Assembly (NCBI GenBank): GCA_029216955.1
Contig: JANAVB010031417.1
Coordinates: 21,525,938-21,589,937, forward strand
DNA length: 64,000 nucleotides
Direction: 5' to 3'
From: Iris pallida
Lineage: Eukaryota; Streptophyta; Magnoliopsida; Asparagales; Iridaceae
Part shown: positions 24,668 through 34,888 of the stretch, piece by piece
Layout: each line of letters begins with the position of its first letter
Position numbering within the stretch: the stretch's first letter is position 1
The notes under the pieces: generated by a model
The model's database searches: none
Told to the model about the DNA's origin: nothing
The model's input: the letters and a program-made list of their open reading frames with translations, nothing else
Made by a program: the position numbers and the translations under genes

Positions 24668-24882
24668 CTCAGAATCGTGAAATACACACTCGAGACTGAA
24701 TGGTTGCCCTTTCCCTCTGTATCCGGGTACATCATACATACGAATGAGTCGAACTTTCAAATTCCAAAATATTTTGGATGGACTGACCTCACGAATTAGT
24801 GAGAAGAAAGGAGCCATTGATGAAGAATTTTTTTTTCTTTTCTGAAAGTTGAAGAGTGGGGATGGAATCCATTTTTTCACTG

Positions 24883-24891
24883 TATTTATAG
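24883..24891 (-). promoter_or_regulatory. TATA box of the RPA1-like pseudogene
   Basis: ctataaata on the minus strand, about 70 bp upstream of the exon 1 Met. The spacing suits a plant core promoter with a 35-40 nt leader. Confidence 0.55.
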
Positions 24892-25595
24892 ACAGTATGA
24901 ACAAAACATTATTAATGTAAAATGTGTTGGGAAACCAACAGTTTTCTTGGTTGATGGAGAAAAGTGGCTGGCAGTTGTTTAATTGATGAGAAACACTACG
25001 TCAGAATTCGCATTTTTTGACAGACTAAAACCGTCGAAAAATGTGTTTATTGACGGTTTTGGACCGTCACGTGGTCCGTCAAAAATAAAAAGTAGTTTAT
25101 TATAAATGACGGTTTTCTACCGTCGATACGTAGGTGGAGAAAACGACGGATTTCGTCTGTCATATAATAAACGGCGGACTTCATCTGTCAATTATCCCGC
25201 TTAATACAATTCGACATACCTGTCTATTTTTGACAGGTGATATCCGTCGAAATTCTACAGAATATTCACTAAAATTATTTTTAATTAATTAAACCTATTT
25301 TTGTTGTAAACCAGTACACAAATATTGAATCTGAAAATAAATCAAAAGACTCGATTCAAAATGATATAACACAAATCATTCACGAATCACAATTGAAAAT
25401 GAACACAATCAATCAAAATGAACATAACTGACAATTGATTCAAAGTCTCAATTGATATTGAATATCACTAAGTAGAAATTGTTTTTGTAGCATCCAAATA
25501 CTTGCAATTGTTCTCACACATAACATCCAAACTGAAAAAGTAGTATTTCAGAATACATACGAAGTTCACTACAAAAAAAAACTAAATGCTAATAT

Positions 25596-26990
25596 TCAAA
25601 TCCTAATAAATTGAACGGACTCTTTTGGCCAATTGATCATATCACCAAGCATAATGTCTTCAAACTTTCCATCCCCTTCAAACAAATATGCACTGCGATC
25701 AAATATTTCATCAAGGATGATACTATAAACATCTTCCTTTGGCGGTGCATCAGAATTTAAGTGTCCAAAAGCAATATGTTTTCTTTTGAAGTCCTTTAGA
25801 AAACATGTCTTTGGCAAGTCAGATTGTTCCGGTACCTACAACCATTGAAACACAAAAATACAATATTAACTACTGGAATTTACATAGAAAGATGCAATTC
25901 TTTATTCCTTCATCTCAAATAGTAAGCGTAGCATAGATCAGAAGATAAAAACACCATGTGTAAACAGAAGCAAAGTTTGTAATTATGAACACGGAAAGCA
26001 TATGTCAAAGTTCACAACCTGACCTTTCTTTTCTCGTGGTGGTGGGAGACCTGAAAATTACAGCCTGAATCAAAATGAACACGAAAAGCATATGACAATA
26101 AACACAATTCCTGAAGTAAACTTATGTTATAACTAACCATAAGGCATCCTTAAAATTATGCCTAAATGTATATAGTATTTTTCGAAAATTTTAATAATTG
26201 TTTGCTTTCCGATACAATACTTAATAGTCGATACTAACGATACAACCGATACTCAAAGGAAGGGTAAGATACTGATACTGTAATAAAGTTCATAAGAGAG
26301 CCCATATTGGTCATGTGAGTTGTGTGTGTGTGCGCGCATATGTGTGTGTGGTGGGGTGTTGTAGTGTATAAATGTTGTCGATGTAAAATAATTGCTTCAA
26401 GGTTGAGTAGTTAGATAATTCGAACTCTGGACCTACCGATTTCAACTAAGCTTCCAAAGCTCCAGCAATTTTGTGATATAAAATTAGCGTTCAGAACTAA
26501 ATTAAGGTATGGACTATTTCATTCAGTTTTTATATCAAATACACAAGAAAAAGAAAAAAAATACTCTAGAAACATTGAACTCTATCATGTCAGCATATCA
26601 GCAAACACATCTCAAGTTTGATGATCACTTTGTTGGATGGTTTGACCAAATGAACTGAACTACAAAATCTGAGAGGTTCTGTAACTGTAGACTTATTAGG
26701 ACAAGTAAATTGATGCAGATAGCAGTTTGATACCAGTATCTTATGCTGCATAAGTCCAAGTGTCCAACAATGCGATATTTGAAACAAATCACAGACAACC
26801 AATTCTACCTGTGGGGGGGGTAGCAGGTTCTTTAAGAAAAAGAAGTCCAAGACCCACACAGTGAAAGCATGGCTATGTTAAAACAACACCTATACAGACT
26901 TTCCACTTGTCAGCGTGCACCGAATAACTAACAGGAATGAACATAGGGTACCGGCGGACCTACCTGAACTAACTCCGATTGGTTCCTCTT
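25596..26990 (-). pseudogene. C-terminal exons of an unrecognised protein in the CACTA insertion
   Basis: The last exon (about 25830-25596) is open and encodes PEQSDLPKTCFLKDFKRKH followed by an acidic ILDEIFDRSAYLFEG stretch and INWPKESVQF, then a stop. Exon-like pieces upstream are 26059-26028 (LPPPREKKGQ) and 26986-26960 (KRNQSELVQ), each bounded by GT-AG. I do not recognise the family. Its position in a CACTA element suggests an element-borne or chimeric transcript, possibly joined to the quinone oxidoreductase exons to its right. Confidence 0.45.
26140..26290. repeat. Partial copy of the GATACCG hAT-like MITE
   Basis: aaattatgcctaaatgtat and the following ttttccgatac words match the right half of 45040-45502. 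Confidence 0.6.
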
Positions 26991-27623
26991 CTGTTTCTAT
27001 AAGACCCCCAAATCAATTGATAGCAATAATAAGCTAGTTGCTTGTATGTGATTTTAATCATGGTTGACAAGGACCAGTTGACTACTTTCGACTAGACAGA
27101 TCTGTCATCTGCTGTCGTAGCTAAGATCTTCCGGCATGCCAAAACAAGTCTAACTGGTGAGATGAGCTCAGGAAAGTTGGTAGAACCATAGGTTAAACGA
27201 ACTCATCTTGCAGAAGTACTCTCTTAAGAAACATAACAGAATTATTTTCTTCTCCCATTCTTTTACTCCTTACTTGTAAACCCTATAATTTAACATGACA
27301 CCAGAGTCATCCTGGTCTCAAGTTTTGAGAAGCCATCTCATAGACCTTGTTCGCCGTTCTTCTTTTTCTTCCTCCGAAGTTTACTGAATATTTTTGTGAC
27401 AGTGTTATAAGGATAATATGGTATTTGTCCTTTCAAATTTGTCTACTTATTCAGCTACAGGTACTGTGTCTTACATTACATTATTGTATTTTATTTCCAA
27501 GCGTAGTTCTTTAACATTGTATTGATCACAAGTACATTCTTACAAAAGCATGAGCAGCTCTAGCTTACATTTAAGGGAAATTTGCCAATAAATTTGATAG
27601 TAAGGTTGTAAAGAGGAACTAAC

Positions 27624-28903
27624 CTCGTATAAGCTGTATGCATGAGATATTTGGATTTTTATTAATCCCTTAGCTAGCCAAGAGAGCAGCTCCTTGAGTG
27701 AATCTTCGAGAACCTTAGGCCGATGTATTTTGTAGCTACCCCAGTAGAGTCCGTGAACCGTCCAATTCTAAATAGAATAGCACCAATTAAGACAGGACAT
27801 AATTAAAAAAAATTCCGAGATTCTAAAAATAAGTTTACAAGACGAGTACCGAGTACTACCACATCATGAAGCAGAAGGTTACTTGAATTCTATCCGCCAT
27901 TCTACACTGATATTGGACAAGAGATACAACTTGCAGAGTATGATCAACAAACAAAAAGAAGAAGTGACTACTAGCTGCGTGCTTTATAACTTTGAGCAGC
28001 AGCTGAATCATCATCATCATCATTATCTAACACACATCTTGGAGCATTGGAGATTTGATGTTATTATGAAACAAAGGAACATGATACTTTGGTTTTATTT
28101 ATATAATGGACAGCGTCCGTCTATCCTCCACCAGGATCTAATTATCCATTCCTCATCCAAAATCTCCCTTAACATGGGGGACCAACAAACTTGTTTACGG
28201 ATAGCAATACGAACAATGTTATTATTAGCCTACTACTATCCACAATGACAGTACCAACTAAGATCTTCAACAATTTTAACAAGTTATAATGACAAATATA
28301 GATTCCTAAATCATAACTTCATCAGAAGCAGCTACAACAATACAATAAAGCAACAACAAGGCATTATATCTTAATTTTATGTCAGATATCTAAGACAATA
28401 TAATCATATCTTATACAAGGAAAGCAGCAAAGAGGTCAAAATAGGTCCCATTAAACATATTATCATTCAGTGTACGCCTGTTCAATGGGATTACCTTAAC
28501 AAGAGCAATATTTGCAGGGATGACTGGTACTTCACCACTTGCAAATCCAATGACTAGTATATTTGCTCCCCAGTTTAGTAACTTCATGCTATCCTTCATG
28601 ACTTTCCCCCCAACTGGATCATATAGAACATCGACTCCTTTGAGCCCTTTTGCCTTCAGAAACCGCTTCACGCTCTCTAAAATATTCTCGTTGCTCAAGT
28701 CAACTACATGATCGACTCCTAATGACTGGAGAAACTGTAGTTTTTCTGTTCCCCTGAAATTGAACTTATAGATTGGTATATTCCATGATGTCTCAAAAAA
28801 ATAGATCCTAGAGTATGGATAGAAACAGAACAACTAAACTCAACACAGCATTTTAACTGAGTACCTAGCAACGGCAATGACAACGGCACCGCAAACTTTT
28901 CCC
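27624..28903 (-). pseudogene. Captured quinone oxidoreductase-like (MDR superfamily) exons
   Basis: Three consecutive exons are recognisable: 28903-28865 (GKVCGAVVIAVAR, the cofactor-fold strand), 28753-28495 (LQSLGVDHVVDLSNEN, DVLYDPVGG, LVIGFASGEVP) and 27767-27624 (NWTVHGLYWGSYKIHRP to SHAYSLYE). Splice sites and phases agree and no stop occurs inside. The family comprises NADPH-dependent quinone or enal reductases of about 330-360 residues. The N-terminal half and the last exon are absent, and the 5' border lies at the edge of the insertion. This fits a captured fragment; whether a chimeric transcript is made is unknown. Confidence 0.8.
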
Positions 28904-29301
28904 CTGAAATTTTAAAGAATGGTCTTGGGAAAAGGTTTTTAATTTTTTTGAATAATTTTGTTTTTGACTGAAGGTTAATTAATGACAATTGTATCTCAAT
29001 TTAATGTTGCTGGAAGCTGTTAAATCATTGTACAATTTCGTTTTTGTAAATGGCATTTGTGTTTAATTTTTAATAGATGAGTTTAGGCGGGAAAATGGCA
29101 TTTGTGTTTAATTTATTTGAATAATTTTTTTGGTCACTGAAGGTTAATTATTGACAATTGTATCACATTTAATGTTGCTGGCAGCTGTTTAATCATTGTA
29201 CAATTTCGTTTTGTAACCATATGGTTTTTAATTATTTTTTTTATTGTGGCTGAGTTTAGGCGGAAAAATGGTATATTTGTAATTTGTTTCAACTATTTTG
29301 C

Positions 29302-29307
<6 letters not shown>

Positions 29308-29373
<66 letters not shown>
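29308..29373. repeat. (TA)n microsatellite
   Basis: Uninterrupted TA dinucleotides. Confidence 0.97.
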
Positions 29374-29376
<3 letters not shown>

Positions 29377-29547
29377 CTGACATGCGAATGTCAATATAAT
29401 AACTTAAACTTTTGCATTAAAAGTTTAACAAAATTGTGCTGAGAGCACAAAAAGTTTGTTAAACTATTAGAGATAAAGTCTCTTGAATTTTCAAAATTTA
29501 TGCATAACAGCCCGATTTTTCTCTTTTCTCAAGAAAATGGTTCAGGA

Positions 29548-29656
29548 CATATGACATTTTCTTAGGGTTTTTTTTTCCCCTTATTTCTTATGAAATAAAC
29601 ACCGTGTTTATTTCATAAGAAATAAGGGAAAAAAAAAACTAAGAAAATGTCATATG
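29548..29656. repeat. 109-bp near-perfect snap-back palindrome
   Basis: Two ~54-bp arms, from catatgacattttcttag to gaaataaacac and their inverse, meet at cg with practically no loop. They differ at about two positions in the T/A run. Confidence 0.95.
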
Positions 29657-30550
29657 AAAATGCATATACAAAACAATTTTATTTGAAATTTTTCTTAGGA
29701 GGGTTGTGTGCTTGCTGAGATCACGATAGAAACAAACTACAATGTGACATGTCTTATTCTCGATTTGTTATAAAAAGATTAAATAATACAAGTTACACAA
29801 CCATCACCAAACAGAACTAAAAAATAATTCAAGTCCTACAACCACACATATTTTCTTTTAGTGCTAGGATCTCGTATATTATTCAAAATTTGCATTTATA
29901 TCTCCATTTTGAACGGTCAGTCCAAGTTAACTGTTAAACGAAACTCAAACCATCTCATGGACAATATGTGAACCCAAATGCAAAATTTTAAAATTATTGG
30001 GGATTATAAAACTAATAACCCTTAATGATATTATCTTGGGATGTTAAGAATTAAATATTGAAATGGTAACACCATTTTCTTTTCCATTCCTTCTCCTTCT
30101 CTTTATATTTCTCTTTCAATATCTTTCTCTTCTGCTTCTCTTATGGTGTGCTTCACATTAGTACTGTATATTCCCACACACACAAATTATCACTCTTTAA
30201 AAATGACATTTGCTAATATATTCATCTATATTTGATCATTGCTTTTTCTTTGATAATATGTTGCACGAAACCTTAATGTGCAAATATGTGATGATTGGCG
30301 TCCCTGCATGTGTTTCTTAAATGCTTCTTCGACAAAGAAAACCACAATAATCTTGCTAATTCAATGTGAATAATTGTTACAAAGACGCGAAATGACTAAG
30401 CCCAATAAGAAAAAAAAATAGCATTCATATAAACAACAAAAGCAAGACCACCACATATAATATAACCTCATGCAACTGAAACAAAGCCCAACACAAGTCT
30501 CAACGGACATACATAACCGAAACAAAGCCATCACTAAGCTAACAATACAA

Positions 30551-30952
30551 TCATGGGCTAGCTGGTGCTGGAGGTGGGGATAGGAAAGGAATTGGCGGGA
30601 ATTGGAGGCCGGGGATGGTAGGAATGGTTGTAGGGATGGATGGCAACGGGGGAATGCTTGTCGGAATTGACGGAATGGTAGGAATTGTGGACATTGTAGG
30701 CATGGTAGGCAATGGTGGCAATGCAAGCTTTGGCAGAGTAGTGGCGGTCGGCGGCAACGGTGGCTTTGGGAGCGTCGGAATTGTTGGGAGAGGAGGCAAT
30801 TGCGTGGTAGGCAGTGGTGGAAGGGTCTGTAGACTCGGTACTACCGGTGCAGCCTGCGGTGCTGGTGTGTCTAGGAGATGGCGAGCTGCGAGGTTCGCAT
30901 CGATGCAGAGCACCGCGAAAAGGGCAAAGAGGATACGATTGTAAGAGGCCAT
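30551..30952 (-). CDS. Small secreted proline-rich protein, PELPK1-like, copy 1
   Basis: A 133-residue single-exon protein. Residues 1-22 or so form a signal peptide (MASYNRILFALFAVLCIDAN), followed by the family mark ARHLLDTPAPQAAP. The rest is Pro/Leu/Thr-rich with repeats such as PPLPTIPTLP and PLPSIPT, and ends in IPFLSPPPAPASP. It has no Cys after the signal peptide and no Tyr in the mature part. The family is thought to act in the cell wall or apoplast; its exact role is not established. The start is MASY, as in the other copies, although an in-frame Met lies four codons upstream. The TATA-like cttatatatg lies only about 35 bp upstream, because roughly 55 bp of leader present in the other copies is missing here. 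Confidence 0.85.
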   Translation of the reverse strand: MASYNRILFALFAVLCIDANLAARHLLDTPAPQAAPVVPSLQTLPPLPTTQLPPLPTIPTLPKPPLPPTATTLPKLALPPLPTMPTMSTIPTIPSIPTSIPPLPSIPTTIPTIPGLQFPPIPFLSPPPAPASP

Positions 30953-30983
30953 TGTTCTGTGCAATAGCAGTCTCTGAAGTGAA

Positions 30984-30993
30984 CATATATAAG
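30984..30993 (-). promoter_or_regulatory. TATA element of proline-rich gene 1
   Basis: ccttatatatg on the minus strand, in the block agcagtctctgaagtga..atatataaggct shared by the cluster. Confidence 0.65.
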
Positions 30994-30999
30994 GCTACA

Positions 31000-31414
31000 G
31001 AAGTTGGATTTAGGTTTGTGACTGAGGAAATTAATGATTGTCAAGGTTGGTGATTAATTAGTAGCCTAAGTGTTTGTGGTTTGTTCACCTTCTCCTCCTA
31101 TTTGTTCTACGTGTCAAGACCGTCACTTTGTTTAGGAAATCGGGTGGCTTGTTGGTTAGGAAATTAGGAAACCAAACAATGATGACTGTACGCATGTCAT
31201 TACTTAGACGGGATCGCCATGCATGACATCATAAATAGCAATTTCGTTTAGAGTCCATTTTTGTTCACCTATCAAAACTAGAATATTTGTTCACCCTCCA
31301 ATAGAAAATTGACACGTGTCAAATTTATTCATCATAAATCACTTTGGAAGTGATTTTATTAACATTCAAAGTGATTTTGACAAAAGGATTTGACACGTGT
31401 CAAAAATGGACGAC

Positions 31415-31458
<44 letters not shown>

Positions 31459-31467
31459 TTTTCAATT
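31000..31467. other. Spacer with paired ACACGTGT (G-box) palindromes and (TA)n
   Basis: gacacgtgtc occurs at 31311-31320 and again within tgacacgtgtca at 31391-31402, flanking two aatcactttg/caaagtgatt segments. A (TA)n tract follows at 31420-31456. No gene is seen. Confidence 0.6.
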
Positions 31468-31913
31468 ATGCTATTTGGTTCCCAAAATATTGTCTTCCAT
31501 TATGTGGCATCTGACATGACAACTGATATAATAGCTGACATGACAAATTTTAACCAAAAAAATAATTACCCATTTTTTATAATTTTAATGTTAATGTTAA
31601 TATTAATATTAATGTTAATATTAATATTAATGTTAATGTTAATGTTAATGTTAATATTAATATTAATTTTAATATTAATGTTAATTTTAATGTTAAGGTT
31701 AATATTAATATTAATATTAATGTTAATTTTAATGTTAAGGTTAATCTTAATTTTAGTTATCATGTTAATTTAATGTTAATTTAATATTAATTTTACTTCT
31801 AATATTAATTTTAATGTTAAATTTTGTCATGTCAACTGCCATGTCAGCAATCATGTCATATGCCATATAATGGGAGATGACATCACCCATATATTTTTGG
31901 AGCCAAATAACAT
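31468..31913. mobile_element. MITE with ~90-bp inverted ends and a TTAAT(G/A) hexamer core
   Basis: The left end atgctatttggttcccaaaa pairs with the right end ttttggagccaaataacat, and the similarity extends inwards through the tgacatgac words for about 90 bp. The core (31585-31790) is a ttaatg/ttaata hexanucleotide array that gives spurious ORFs on both strands. No target duplication was identified. Confidence 0.7.
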
Positions 31914-32912
31914 TTTTGTATACTTTTACATGTTAAGTTCCCCAGTTTTGAGTAAACCTCATGGCTATATGTTCATCAACTCGTTTATAGTTATGCTTGA
32001 TTAAGTTCTACTGTGTGTGATTTATACTAGCTGATGAATTTGCGTAGTGCTAGTCGATGAATTTGATAAGTTGTAATCCTTTGCTTTTGTTTTTCACCAT
32101 TTTCTGCAGGTCACTTTTGACTGTAGTTAAGACATAAAAAGTATTATTCAGTAATAGGGTCATATTAGGGTTTGTGTTTCCGAATTAATGTTCAATAGTG
32201 TTTGGACATTAAAATCACTATTCATGTATGCAAGTGAACAGTAATTTTAAGGTATAAATATTAACGTCGGACATTTTCGAGAACAAAATCCTAATTTTAA
32301 CTATCATATGGAACCTTATTACTACATATTCCTAAAAAGTATATATGTATATCATTCTTTTGTTATATATGCAGATTCTGAGCATGAAATTCTTAAGGAA
32401 TTATAAATAACATAGTTAAGATTTAATGTAGTATAGATTAGATAATAGAGTATATTAAGTTATTGCTCTTGATCTTTGTGTCCACTTAAGTTTTTCCTAT
32501 CAAGCAACTGAAAGAAATGAGATTAGCTGAAAGCTGAGATCATCTGTACGTATCTCCAACAAGCAGAATTAAATAGAGCTAGGCTTGTTAAACATTGATG
32601 AATTAGCTTATTTAACCAAGCTCAAGACAGTATTGGCTAACAAGACAAGGTTAGACTTAGACCTTTTGTAGAATATTTTCTTGAGTTTTCGAGTTTTTTT
32701 AATTTATTTATTTAAGATATTTGACTTACTACTTTGCACAGTTGCATCGTCATTTGTTTTGATTTGGTGATATGATCAGAAATTACATATATAAGGATGA
32801 CGTTAAATGGACTCAGGTCATTTTACATTGGTTCATGGGTTAATTTATCCACGATAACCACCATTATCAGTATTTCGTCACCGTAAATTTTACGTGATTG
32901 AGAGCTAATAAC
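31914..32912. other. AT-rich spacer, no gene seen
   Basis: Unremarkable AT-rich DNA up to the left border of copia-1. Confidence 0.6.
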
Positions 32913-32917
32913 AGATG

Positions 32918-33304
32918 TGTGATGCGCTAACCCTTATCTGAAAAGGCTAACACACACAGCGGAAACAATGATTCTAGATTATGAGATAGAGAGAACACCA
33001 CCAATCACAAGATACGAGATTTACGTGGTTCGGCGTAATTGCCTACATCCATGGGACAAAAAACTTCTCTTCTTTCTTCCTCTGGTTCAACAACCCTTTA
33101 CACAATTGGGATGTCATCCCTCTTAATAGATAGAGCCAACAGATTTGCCTCTTAATAGATAGAGACAAATCTGTTAACAAGTTATAACAAACTTGTTTCC
33201 CAACAACTCTTCTCTTAATAGATATAGCCCACAGATTTGATCACATCAAGTTATAACAAACTCTAACAAGTTATAAAAAACTCTAACAAACTCGTTTCCC
33301 AACA
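32918..33304 (-). repeat. 3' LTR of copia-1
   Basis: TG..CA bounded, near-identical to 37612-37997. It contains internal short repeats of ttaatagatagag and aagttataacaaactc. Confidence 0.95.
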
Positions 33305-33458
33305 ACTCTCCACCTCGGCGAAGAATTGGAAATCAAATCTGAGCCGATCACCATACTAGGAAGAATACATCACCTGGGTTGCACCATGTAGTTGCCTACG
33401 TACCTCTGTCCAAAAGGATCAAGCCCGTCGTAGTTAATCCAATGCCCCGTAGAGCCAA

Positions 33459-34888
33459 TCAATGTTGAAGAATTTGAATCAGGTCCAAGCAGTGCTTGAA
33501 ATTAACCCCTGGAACAACCTTTGTAAGCATGTCGGCAGGATTGTCCCTGGTGTCGATCTTCTGCAGTAGAATGTCGCCCTCCTCAAGGATCTCTCTGATA
33601 AAATGATATCTGACATCAATGTGCTTCATGCGTGCATGATGAACCTGGTTCTTCGCCAAATAGATAGCACTCAAGCTATCACACAATAGACTTCAATAAC
33701 ATCTTGCTGAATCCCCAAGTCATCTAACAAACCTTGAAGCCAAATGGCCTCTTTAATTGCCTCTGTCACCGCCATATATTCAGCTTCAGTTGTGCTGAGT
33801 GCAACGGTAGATTGCAAAGTAGACCTCCAACTCACCGGTCCACCGGCCAATGTAAACACATAACCGGTAGATGACCGACGCTTATCCAAATCTCCAGCAT
33901 AGTCAGAATCCACATAGCCAACACATAACTGCTTACAACTAGCATTCTTCACAAACATCAAACCCATGTTAATGGTACCAAGAATGTACCTCAAAATCTA
34001 CTTCACAGCTTGCCAATGACCCTTGCCAGGATCGTGCATGTATCTGCTAACCAAACTAACAGCTTGTGAAATATCAGGCCTGGTACACACCATAGCATAC
34101 ATTAGACTTCCAACAACATTTGCATAAGGAACATGAGACATGTGTTCAAGTTCACCATCAGACTTTGGAGACATAGAGGCGCTTAATTTGAAATGTGAGT
34201 CAAGAGGAGTACTTACTGCCTTAGAGTCTTTACCGATGCCAAATTTCTAAAGTACCTTCTGTAAGTACGCCTTCTGAGATAACCAAATCTTGCCCTTGTT
34301 TCTGTCCCTCCGAATCTCCATCCCAAGAATCTTCTTAGCTTCACCCAAATCTTTCATCTCAAATTCTGCTGCTAGTTGCTTTTTCAACTTTTCAATTTCA
34401 GATGTATTCTTAGAAACAATGAGCATATCATCAACATACAAAAGCAAGTAGGTGAAGGAACCATTTGGAAGCTTACGGAAGTAGACACAATGATCATGGT
34501 GGCTTCTGGTGTATCTATGCCTGAGCATAAACTTGTCAAATCGCTTGTACCACTGTCGCGGAGACTGTTTCAAACCATATAGCGATTTGTTCAGTTTACA
34601 TACCAAATTCTCCTTTCCTGCTACTTTGAACCCTGGTGGCTGACTCATATAGATCTCCTCATCAAGATTGCTATGAAGAAAGGCAGTCTTTACATCAAGT
34701 TGAGCTAGCTCCAAATCAAACTGTGCTACTAATGCCAAAAGAATACGAATAGAAGAGTGTTTCACAACTGGAGAAAATACCTCATCATAATCAACACCTT
34801 CTCTCTGAGCATAGCCTTTGGCTACCAACCTTGCCTTGTAGCGGACGTCTTCTCCTGGAGATCCTTTATTGCATAGACCCACTTGCAA
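33459..34888 (-). pseudogene. Copia-1 reverse transcriptase / RNase H region
   Basis: The RT part (34888-34247) holds RYKARLVAKGYAQREGVDYDE, QLDVKTAFLH and the catalytic YVDDMLIVS. RNase H follows with [26 protein letters not shown] and the C-terminal ARMKHIDVRYHFIRE. Breaks are a frameshift at about 34880 where the upstream ORF ends, TAG after QKVL near 34247, TAG where Trp precedes ILRYILGT near 33995, and a small insertion in the [11 protein letters not shown] stretch near 33680. No functional enzyme can be made from this copy. Confidence 0.9.

Larger units (their letters stand above)
19479..24817 (-). pseudogene. Replication protein A large-subunit-like (RPA1/DUF223) gene, 11 exons, broken
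   Basis: RPA1-type proteins bind single-stranded DNA through OB folds. Exons on the minus strand: 24817-24668, 22147-21877, 21788-21233 (split by a MITE), 21122-20998, 20904-20820, 20719-20587, 20489-20333, 20260-20140, 20038-19856, 19777-19727 and 19649-19479. Borders are GT-AG and phases agree. Exon 1 encodes FSLIREVSPSKIFWNLKVR, exon 2 GDRIHASIKKDLISNFQPLL, exon 4 LPCTLWGNLVDDM, and exon 7 a CxxC zinc ribbon continuing into YKINVRVIDTTGEIDLL. The last exon ends in a basic SKKMKI tail. Defects are the MITE in exon 3, a one-base loss in the A-run of exon 7, TAA at 20199-20197, a one-base slip in exon 10, and TAG at 19592-19590. Similar genes also occur in some Helitrons, but no Helitron ends or helicase were seen. 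Confidence 0.85.
24994..28913. mobile_element. CACTA-ended insertion carrying captured gene fragments, right end atypical
   Basis: The left end reads CACTACGTCAGAATTCGC after AAA (24991-24993), with subterminal GACGG/CCGTC repeats to about 25250. The right border is set by comparison with 23355-23420, where the same host sequence runs uninterrupted through gatgagaaagaatggtc. The insertion ends at 28913 followed by AAA. The expected inverted CACTA terminus is missing there; the sequence stops 10 bp beyond the captured exon's acceptor. The interior carries quinone oxidoreductase-like exons and a C-terminal ORF of unknown function. Confidence 0.65.
28917..30550. other. Spacer with RPA1-upstream repeats, (AT)n and a palindrome
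   Basis: 28917-29280 continues the repeats of the RPA1-like upstream region, including tttaatgttgctgg units near 28998 and 29165. A long (TA)n tract lies at 29308-29373. A snap-back palindrome lies at 29548-29656. The rest up to the first proline-rich gene shows no coding potential. Confidence 0.7.

Noticed and set aside
27883..28248. 121-codon plus-strand ORF
   Set aside because: It lies in an intron of the captured oxidoreductase fragment, has no recognisable domain and includes a His run from a simple repeat.
24994..28913. Helitron as the vehicle for the captured exons
   Set aside because: The left end is a CACTA terminus with CCGTC subterminal repeats, and no Helitron 3' hairpin plus CTRR end was seen.
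30615..30944. Plus-strand Gly/Val/Met-rich ORFs opposite each proline-rich gene
   Set aside because: They are antisense shadows of the Pro/Leu/Thr repeats and occur opposite every copy.
31468..31773. Leu/Met/Ile repeat ORF and its Asn/Ile antisense ORF
   Set aside because: Products of the TTAAT(G/A) hexamer microsatellite.
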